A stretch of DNA of 23,731 nucleotides from a virus: the IMG/VR virus record IMGVR_UViG_3300010885_017439, positions 1 through 23,731 of that record. One strand, given 5' to 3'. This document shows, one piece after another, positions 16,051-23,731 of this stretch. The notes under the pieces were generated by a model. The model had not been told where the DNA came from. It saw only the letters and a list, made by a program, of their open reading frames with translations, and made no database searches. How positions within the stretch are numbered: the first letter of the stretch is position 1; each line of letters opens with the position of its first letter. The position numbers and the translations under genes are program-made.

Positions 16051-16513
16051 CTTCAATCTCCTCAGCTTCCATTTCAATCATGTTTACCACAGGACCTCCG
16101 CCAAGGATTCCTGCTAGAGTCACCGACAGCTCCCTGTCTGCAGACTTCTCAACCCTGCGGTCAATCATCTCTTGAGCTCTCAGGCCCTCAGCTAGTGTTG
16201 GTACAAGCTCTCCGGCCTCTACCATTGCGATTACGTGTCCCTTAACCAGTGCTGCAAGATCTCCGTCAGCCTTGAGCTTGTCTTGATTCTTCTTGAACTT
16301 CTTGATTACTGCAGCCTTTGCCGTCTGGTATTCGTTAGTAAGGTGGTTGCGCCTGTGGCCACCAAGGGTAATCCTTGAGATGTAGGAGTTGTTCTCCTTT
16401 AGCCAGTCGCTAACCTTCGTGTCAGGTTGCCCGTTTGCCATCCTCTGATTAATCTGTTCGGCAAACGGGCTCCTGCACGCGGCGCACCGTTCAAGTACGG
16501 GCGCTAGATTCAT
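16022..16513 (-). CDS. Terminase small subunit candidate (zinc-finger DNA-binding)
   Basis: This 163-residue protein has an N-terminal putative zinc-binding helix-turn-helix: C10-x2-C13 in RCAACRSPF, a recognition-helix-like stretch (TKVSDWLKENNSYISRITLG), then H53 and H57 in GGHRRNHL. This Cys-Cys...His-RNH layout is recurrent in small proteins encoded just before TerL in tailed phages. A charged helical middle (about 60-125) could drive oligomerisation, and the acidic C-terminus (EMEAEEIEDAEDSSLDS) is typical of a segment that contacts the large subunit. The start overlaps the holin stop as TAATG, with AGGAG just upstream. It would recognise the packaging site and load TerL. Assignment is by motif and position; a transcription regulator is the main alternative. 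Confidence 0.65.
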   Translation of the reverse strand: MNLAPVLERCAACRSPFAEQINQRMANGQPDTKVSDWLKENNSYISRITLGGHRRNHLTNEYQTAKAAVIKKFKKNQDKLKADGDLAALVKGHVIAMVEAGELVPTLAEGLRAQEMIDRRVEKSADRELSVTLAGILGGGPVVNMIEMEAEEIEDAEDSSLDS

Positions 16514-16725
16514 TATTCTCCTGTGTAGCCAAACGCCTTGTCGTTAGGGTTCAGCCATCGAAGTACCACAGGTGCAATTGCTGCCAACCCTGCTGCCACA
16601 ACGCTCTTGATTGCGTCTCCGTTGAGGTCAAAAGCTGACCCGCCAAGAGCCAAGAACTGAGCGATGCAGCCAGCGATGAATGACCGACCCCAGGATGCGA
16701 ACAGTGCCTTCTTTTCCTTAGTCAT
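16513..16725 (-). CDS. Holin, small two-helix type (r1t-like)
   Basis: This 70-residue membrane protein has two predicted transmembrane helices at about 14-32 (FIAGCIAQFLALGG) and 38-57 (AIKSVVAAGLAAIAPVVLRW). They are separated by a short acidic loop (FDLNGD), after a basic N-terminus (MTKEKK) and before a polar tail (LNPNDKAFGYTGE). This matches class II holins, especially the r1t-like family, which form inner-membrane holes that release the endolysin at a set time. AGGAGAA lies directly upstream of the ATG, and the gene follows the peptidase by 7 bases. It overlaps the TerS candidate as TAATG, so lysis and packaging genes share the transcript. The exact family is from memory, but the holin role is well supported by topology and neighbours. 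Confidence 0.75.
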   Translation of the reverse strand: MTKEKKALFASWGRSFIAGCIAQFLALGGSAFDLNGDAIKSVVAAGLAAIAPVVLRWLNPNDKAFGYTGE

Positions 16726-16732
16726 ATTTCTC

Positions 16733-17323
16733 CTACTTCTTTACGATGATGCAACGCTTAAACGGTGCCTCACCCTTACTTGAGGCAATAGCCTTGAGCT
16801 GAACTTCGGTTACTAGAACCGCAAACTGCTCCTTGCCCTTGCCGGTAAATGTTGGGTCGGCAAACTGCCAGCCCAGCTCTTCGTCATATGCTGCAGCTAC
16901 CATGTGTCCGTAAGTGGCCCCCTTATGTCGCCCTACGTACCTCTGGTGCCACGAGCTGATCGCTTGTGGCGGGTAGTTCTTTGCGGCATCTACATTGATG
17001 ATCAGGGCAGCACCCTTCTTGGCGCTTTCCACGCAGTCGTTCCAGTCCCTTGGATACCTGGCGTTGGCGCCAAGTACCTTGCAGGTCTTTACTAGATCCC
17101 ATAGACTTGAACCGTTGTCACTAACACCATGCTGCTCCTTAAACCCTGTTGCCTTCTCTTTGGCCTTAATTCCTTCTGCTGCTGTAATATCCTTGCCCAG
17201 GACCCACGAAGAGGCGCACGCAGCGCTCGATGGGCCGCAGTCGTCTAGAATGCCGCCCTTCTCAACGTGATCAAGCTGGCTCCGGACCTTAAGCTTGTTC
17301 ACTTTCCCTGTCCCGCTAGCCAT
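16733..17323 (-). CDS. Endolysin candidate: C39-like cysteine peptidase
   Basis: This 196-residue protein has the papain-fold signature of C39-type peptidases: C29 in GGILDDCGPSSAACASSW, H140 in ATYGHMVAAAYDEE and D156 in GWQFADPTF, in the right order and spacing. Bacteriophage proteins of this type cleave peptide bonds in peptidoglycan, and the next gene is a holin, so a cell-wall-degrading role is likely. There is no signal peptide or signal-arrest helix, so export would depend on the holin. There is also no separate wall-binding domain, since the catalytic domain fills the chain. GGAGG lies about 8 bases before the ATG, and the start overlaps the XhlA-like gene by 25 bases. An alternative is a peptidase that processes a virion protein, but the location makes lysis more likely. 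Confidence 0.72.
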   Translation of the reverse strand: MASGTGKVNKLKVRSQLDHVEKGGILDDCGPSSAACASSWVLGKDITAAEGIKAKEKATGFKEQHGVSDNGSSLWDLVKTCKVLGANARYPRDWNDCVESAKKGAALIINVDAAKNYPPQAISSWHQRYVGRHKGATYGHMVAAAYDEELGWQFADPTFTGKGKEQFAVLVTEVQLKAIASSKGEAPFKRCIIVKK

Positions 17324-17484
17324 GCTGTAATACCTCCAAGTCCGCTTACTCCAAGAAGAGCTATGATAAATTTGGCAAGCCGGTATGCGCCTCGAGTTTC
17401 GGCAAGCTCCATCTTGATCGTGGCAAGGTCTCCCTCAATACGCTCAAGTCGCTCTAGGATCTGGTCGGACTGGCTTTTAGTCAT
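17299..17484 (-). CDS. XhlA-like coiled-coil/membrane lysis accessory protein
   Basis: This 61-residue protein (MTKSQSDQILERLERIEGDL...) has an N-terminal heptad-like coiled coil (about 5-30), one transmembrane helix (about 37-57, LAKFIIALLGVSGLGGITAW) and a short C-terminal tail (AGQGK). The order resembles the XhlA/haemolysin-like family that works with holins in phage and prophage lysis cassettes. I chose the ATG at 17484 because its first bases overlap the stop of the upstream 61-residue gene (ATGACTAA), implying coupled re-initiation. Longer in-frame starts up to 17529 are possible, adding MMDRITMVKKLKTLS, but would overlap the upstream gene by about 50 bases. It directly precedes the peptidase and the r1t-like holin. 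It could act as a second holin or antiholin. Confidence 0.6.
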   Translation of the reverse strand: MTKSQSDQILERLERIEGDLATIKMELAETRGAYRLAKFIIALLGVSGLGGITAWLAGQGK

Positions 17485-17662
17485 TGACAATGTTTTCAAT
17501 TTCTTTACCATAGTAATACGATCCATCATTTAGCCTGGACACCTTAATTGATGCCCACTCCTCAGCTCCGTCTGCGGTTACCCATGGACCAGCAACTTCA
17601 ATTATAACTCCATCGTTATAGATTGTTGCTATATTTTCATCGTTAATAGTATATGTAAACAT
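17477..17662 (-). CDS. Hypothetical 61-aa protein after propeller gene
   Basis: The family is not recognised. The protein is acidic and beta-rich (MFTYTINDENIATIYNDGVI; SIKVSRLNDGSYYYGKEIEN), with no membrane segment or signal. The ATG begins 2 bases after the stop of the propeller-like gene and has no clear ribosome binding site, so it is probably translated by re-initiation. Its last 8 bases are shared with the next gene. Position after host-recognition genes suggests a fibre-associated or fibre-folding protein, but this is a guess. Like its upstream neighbour it is richer in A+T than the head genes. Confidence 0.6.
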   Translation of the reverse strand: MFTYTINDENIATIYNDGVIIEVAGPWVTADGAEEWASIKVSRLNDGSYYYGKEIENIVND

Positions 17663-17664
17663 TA

Positions 17665-18632
17665 TTATCTTGTATAATACATTGTATTGCCAAGAATTCC
17701 ACCAATATAATTACCGTCACTAGCCCAAGATCCAGCAGACGCATCCCCTGCAGCTGTTGATTTTGCGCCTTGAGATGTGTAGGTTGACGTGATTGAGCTA
17801 TTTGCACTTATTGATACAGTAGTACTTGTACCACCAGCATTAGAACCAATAGCAGCCCATCTTCCGTTAATAAAGAAAAGGTCAGGATCTACGTTATTTG
17901 TTCCAAGGTTGTGTGTAATTAATGCCCAGGACGTATCGTCACCATTAACACCAACTGAATATCCTAGTTTTCCATCTGTTGTGGACGCAGTCCAGGTATT
18001 TTGATTTTCCCACCATCTAATCATTCTGACTGTGCTTGTTCCAAATGGGCTTGTAATTGCAGTCTCGTTATCTCCGCCACCATCTCCAATTCTAGCAAGT
18101 TCTCCACTGGCACCGCCAAGAAGATTTCTTGTCAAATTTGATTCTGCAGCTGATATAGAAAATGAAGCCCCAGTCCTTGATGCCCAAGTTCCATTTATTG
18201 TAGTTGACCTAAAGAATTCACCAGCATTTCCAAGAGCCACATAGTACGTCCCAGTCCAAATAACTCTAACGATTGTTTTTGCGGTCGATCCAGTGCAGTT
18301 TACTGCAGTCCAAGTAGTATTTGATAAAGCTGTCGTATAAAGGAACTGTCTTGCAGTTGATGTAGCTACTGGCATAATATAATTTCCATTGTAGAAACTT
18401 GGGCACTGCAAAATTGACCCAGTTCCCTCTCCGCTTGATGCAATTGCAGAGCTATTATTAATAGATGGGAGATACTTAACAGCAGACGATGTTCCCTGTC
18501 CTCCAAACCAGAACCCGTTTGCATATACAAGTCTTTGTGAAGTCGTTGTTGCATTCCAAGTTCTACCAGTAAAGGTTGCGCCAATTGTGTCGCCCCTGTT
18601 TCCGCTTGATGAAACTCCTGGTATCTGGAACA

Positions 18633-18633
<1 letters not shown>
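17665..18633 (-). CDS. Propeller-like (BNR/WD-type) tail protein
   Basis: This 322-residue protein begins at the ATG overlapping the tail fibre stop as TAATG. It has repeated short beta-blade-like units with W-x-A or Y-x-A-x-G cores: WNATTTSQRLVYANGFWFGG, NTTWTAVNC followed by VIWTGTYYVALGNAGEFF and RSTTINGTWASRTG, NTWTASTTDGKLGYSVGV, and PDLFFINGRWAAIGS. This pattern (visible blade, 'strand, W-T-A, G-x-Y') is like BNR/sialidase or photosystem-stability-type propellers found at phage receptor-binding tips. I see no catalytic sialidase motif. Its coupling to the collagen-like fibre suggests it is the distal receptor-binding part or a partner. The gene is visibly more A+T-rich than the capsid or portal genes, hinting at separate acquisition. 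Confidence 0.6.
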
Positions 18634-21226
<2,593 letters not shown>

Positions 21227-21227
21227 A

Positions 21228-21380
21228 TCAGCCTTTCTTACCCTTCTTGGTCATAGCCTTTTCCTTGCCTTCTCCCTTTTTACCCTCTACCTTTTCGTGC
21301 TTCTTTCGTCCCTTGGCGCTTGAGTACTTCTCAGTCATTGCACCATATCTCTCAAACTTTACAAACTTCTTGGTCTTCAT
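21228..21380 (-). CDS. Small lysine-rich basic protein (50 aa)
   Basis: This short reading frame (50 codons plus TGA) lies in the gap between the glycine-zipper protein and the BppU-like gene. The ATG at 21380 has a good ribosome binding site (AGGAAGGAT, 4 bases spacing), and the stop is 2 bases before the next ATG. The protein starts MKTKKFVKFERYGAMTEKYS and ends EKAMTKKGKKG. It has 17 Lys and 2 Arg against 6 Glu, a net charge of about +13, and no hydrophobic core beyond the first 20 residues, so it is probably disordered after about residue 22. Packaging with DNA or binding acidic surfaces is possible, but no function is known to me. A real gene is likely because of the binding site and coupling. 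Confidence 0.72.
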   Translation of the reverse strand: MKTKKFVKFERYGAMTEKYSSAKGRKKHEKVEGKKGEGKEKAMTKKGKKG

Positions 21381-21393
21381 TTTATCCTTCCTA

Positions 21394-23731
21394 CTATGGT
21401 CTAAAGTCTAGACTTGGCCTATTCATGTCAATACCTGGGGACCTGTTGTACTGGTCAGTCTTGTTCTTGTTTCCAAGAATATCTGTGTAGATGAAGTCTG
21501 CTGCTTCTCCGCCTGCGATTGATCCACCGATTGCCCCAACCCCTGCTCCGAAGAACCCACCTGCTAGACCTCCGAGGATGCTTCCGGTAGTAGTCATTAA
21601 GGCTCTCCCTAGGTCTCCGCCAGTAGCTGCAGTGAACCCAAGGTTAAGAGCTGCCGCACCGAGTCCAAGCTTAGGGGCTAGGTTCTTGGGGGCAAGGTTA
21701 ATCGCATTGAATGCTCCGACCTGGAGCATGCTGATTGGGTCTAGGTATCCCTTAGCTGCTAGCACAGCTGCGTCAGCTACTGCTCCAGCTCCAAACCCGT
21801 GCCATCCGTGGTAATACCGTTGGGAGGTTGGTCCCCTCAGCGGAGATGTAAATTTCTTTATACTTTCAAGCGGGTTCTGTCCAGCTATTGAGTACATCTT
21901 GCCCTGGTCAAATGATGCCCCGAAAGCCTCATCTCCACCTTCAATCCTTTGGCGAGGAGAAGCAACTCCTCCGGTTGCGTTACCGCTGATGTCGGCCTCG
22001 GGTGTGAACTTGCCAAACTCATTTCCTGATTTAGCCAGTTCTGCAGTTGGGATCATGTCTCTAGGCTCTTGGAATCTGTTGATTAGAGCTCGTACTTCCT
22101 GTGGTCCCTTTAGCATAGCCCTGTCAAACATTTGGAAGAATAGGTTTCTTGGTCCTAACTCAATTACTGCATCAAGACCGTATCGAGTAGTAAGTTCGGT
22201 TTCAATTTTGTCTGCGTATGTCGGATCCCCCAGGATGTCGTTTGCAAACCCGTTTATAGCCTTGTTGAGATCCACCGCATCTTCGTTATAGTAGAACTTC
22301 CTCAGGCCATCAGAGATCTCTTTCCACCTATCGCCAGAGTAAAGTTCAATTGGCCTTGCAGCAAAAGATGGCTCTCCATCAATGGTCCTGGTTGGGAATT
22401 TATTGACAGGCTCAAGAGAGGCGACTGCCTTCTCTGGAGGATTTGCCTGGTTAGTATCTGCAGTCGTTCCGGCGCTCATAGTAACCCTATACGGAGTGCC
22501 CTTGTATGTAATCATCGCATTTTCTAGGAGGTTTGGGGCAGCGTTGGCGGTTCGAATGCTCCATGCCTCCCTAAAGATTAGAGCAAGTGCAACGTCTGGG
22601 TCGCTGTTGATTGCAGACAAGATGCGCTGTCTGGCGTCAGTAACACTACCCATCTGCTCACCAGAGAATAGCTTACGTAGGGCTGCAATCTCGTCATCTG
22701 TGGCCTCACCTGATAGGTACCTGGCAACCTCTGTTGCAATACCCTTTAATGCAGGTGGCTCATCTGGTGATTGAGCGATCTTAACCTTGTCCTGCTCTGG
22801 AGGTGGGCCGTAGTCAAACTCCCCATCTCCGTATGAACTGTAGGATGCACCAGTGTCAATTGCAACTGGCTGTCGAACTTGAGCCTCAAAGTCAGGAAGG
22901 ACCCTTCTCATTCTGACACCGTTCTCTTCAAAAGTCTGACCTGCGTTAGGGTCAATAATTCCAGCAGCACGATCAATGCCGTAAGACATAGTTCGTGCAA
23001 TCTTTGCCCACCTCTGAATTAGTTCAGCCGGTGGGACACCTTCTGGGGCATCCGCTCCTAGCGGACGTAGATCTCCATCGCCAGGGCTCTTTGACCCATA
23101 TGCAATCGCAGTGGAGAACCTGAACCCAAGTCTAGCAATGGCGTCAGCTGCAAATAGAAGATCCCTAACTGCTCGCCTCTTATCCAGAGGGCTATAGATT
23201 GGCCTATCGGAGCTGGCCCTAACTTTTCCGCCTTCCCCTTCAATCCGACCGGTAGCAATGTCTGGGTCAACTGGATAGCTCTTCCTAATAGGGAAACTGT
23301 ACCTACCAGTTACTCCTCCAGTTACATCGTCTGCCCTCATTGATGCCTTATCTAGGTAGTCTGGAGCTATACTGACAATTGCATCACTAACAAACGAAGC
23401 AAACCCAGGGTTAGCGTCAAGAGATGATTTCTGAGCGTTAAGAATATCAATCTGGTCAATAACGAAGTTCTTTACTGCGTCTTCAATCAGTGTTTGGTCA
23501 ATAACAGGAGATCGCTTTGCTTCTGAACCGAATGTTTTTACTGGGGCCTTTGCGTTGCTAATAAGCATTGCTTGGGTACCTGCAACCGCTTCCTGCTTCA
23601 CCTTGTTAGGTGAGACCCTAGCTGGAGACTCAACTCCGATATCTGGTGTCTGCACTGGAATGATCTGACCATCCTTAACCTGCCAAGGCAATACCTTTGG
23701 GAATCCAAACGCCTGCATGTAAACTGGGTCA
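21394..23731 (-). CDS. Large glycine-zipper virion protein, partial (5' end outside window)
   Basis: The frame is open to the window edge. The first visible ATG (23718) has no ribosome binding site and in-frame codons continue upstream (D-P-V-Y), so the start probably lies outside. At least 778 codons are visible. Residue numbers here count from that ATG. The family is not recognised. The N-terminal 600 residues are mixed alpha/beta with helical stretches (RRAVRDLLFAADAIARLGF; AELIQRWAKIARTMSYGIDR). Residues of about 640-740 are Gly/Ala-rich, with a clear glycine zipper at 712-737 (GSILGGLAGGFFGAGVGAIG), suited to membrane insertion. It ends NRPSLDFRP, matching the end of the 1647-residue protein. 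A role as an ejection or tail-core protein is inferred from the zipper and virion-gene context. An alternative is a tail tape or lytic tail component. Confidence 0.55.
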   Translation of the reverse strand, partial: DPVYMQAFGFPKVLPWQVKDGQIIPVQTPDIGVESPARVSPNKVKQEAVAGTQAMLISNAKAPVKTFGSEAKRSPVIDQTLIEDAVKNFVIDQIDILNAQKSSLDANPGFASFVSDAIVSIAPDYLDKASMRADDVTGGVTGRYSFPIRKSYPVDPDIATGRIEGEGGKVRASSDRPIYSPLDKRRAVRDLLFAADAIARLGFRFSTAIAYGSKSPGDGDLRPLGADAPEGVPPAELIQRWAKIARTMSYGIDRAAGIIDPNAGQTFEENGVRMRRVLPDFEAQVRQPVAIDTGASYSSYGDGEFDYGPPPEQDKVKIAQSPDEPPALKGIATEVARYLSGEATDDEIAALRKLFSGEQMGSVTDARQRILSAINSDPDVALALIFREAWSIRTANAAPNLLENAMITYKGTPYRVTMSAGTTADTNQANPPEKAVASLEPVNKFPTRTIDGEPSFAARPIELYSGDRWKEISDGLRKFYYNEDAVDLNKAINGFANDILGDPTYADKIETELTTRYGLDAVIELGPRNLFFQMFDRAMLKGPQEVRALINRFQEPRDMIPTAELAKSGNEFGKFTPEADISGNATGGVASPRQRIEGGDEAFGASFDQGKMYSIAGQNPLESIKKFTSPLRGPTSQRYYHGWHGFGAGAVADAAVLAAKGYLDPISMLQVGAFNAINLAPKNLAPKLGLGAAALNLGFTAATGGDLGRALMTTTGSILGGLAGGFFGAGVGAIGGSIAGGEAADFIYTDILGNKNKTDQYNRSPGIDMNRPSLDFRP

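Noticed and set aside
15754-16077. Longer DUF6321 start at 16077
   Set aside because: The internal ATG at 16050 has GAGGAG at ideal spacing, and the family block begins just after it; the nine extra residues add nothing recognisable.
17299-17529. Longer start for the XhlA-like protein at 17529
   Set aside because: It would overlap the upstream gene by about 50 bases without a clear binding site; the ATG at 17484 shows typical stop/start coupling.

Overview
This window is an almost gap-free stretch of a tailed double-stranded DNA bacteriophage genome (Caudoviricetes). All supported genes lie on the minus strand, so the biological order runs from base 23731 down to base 1. The longest space between genes is 65 bases. 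Most junctions are stop/start overlaps (TAATG, TGATG, GTGA, TTGA), which suggests one translationally coupled late transcript. No host chromosomal gene, tRNA, integrase, IS element or CRISPR array is visible. The host cannot be identified from the sequence. The lysis set (XhlA-like protein, C39-type cysteine peptidase, short two-helix holin, no visible spanin) fits a Gram-positive host slightly better than a Gram-negative one, but this is weak inference.

Layout in transcription order. (1) 23731-21394: large protein of unknown function with a C-terminal glycine-zipper segment, its 5' end outside the window. (2) 21380-17477: a 50-residue lysine-rich protein, then an adsorption module made of a BppU-like 119-residue protein, a collagen-like tail fibre, a propeller-like protein and a 61-residue protein. 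(3) 17484-16513: lysis cassette. (4) 16513-14261: packaging genes, a zinc-finger TerS candidate, a DUF6321 protein wedged between the terminase genes, and TerL with intact ATPase and nuclease residues. (5) 14261-4554: portal followed by two very large proteins (932 and 1647 residues), probably internal or ejection proteins. (6) 4510-2634: scaffold and an N4-gp56-type major capsid protein carrying an extra beta-rich domain. (7) 2568-1: head-tail connector candidate, Dit-like protein and a baseplate-hub-like protein that runs off the window.

How they fit together: TerS and TerL load DNA through the portal into a head built from the scaffold and capsid protein. The large glycine-zipper proteins are candidates for forming a membrane conduit during infection. 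The fibre and propeller proteins would bind the host surface, and the peptidase, holin and XhlA-like protein would release progeny.

The points most worth a second look are: a matching C-terminal motif (R-P-[ST]-[LV]-[DE]-F-R-x-end) on two otherwise dissimilar giant proteins; strong RNA hairpins on both sides of the scaffold/capsid gene pair; a domain inserted in the capsid protein; the DUF6321 gene overlapping both terminase genes; and the unusual placement of giant proteins between portal and scaffold, with a Dit/hub pair directly after the head genes and no recognisable major tail protein or tape measure.
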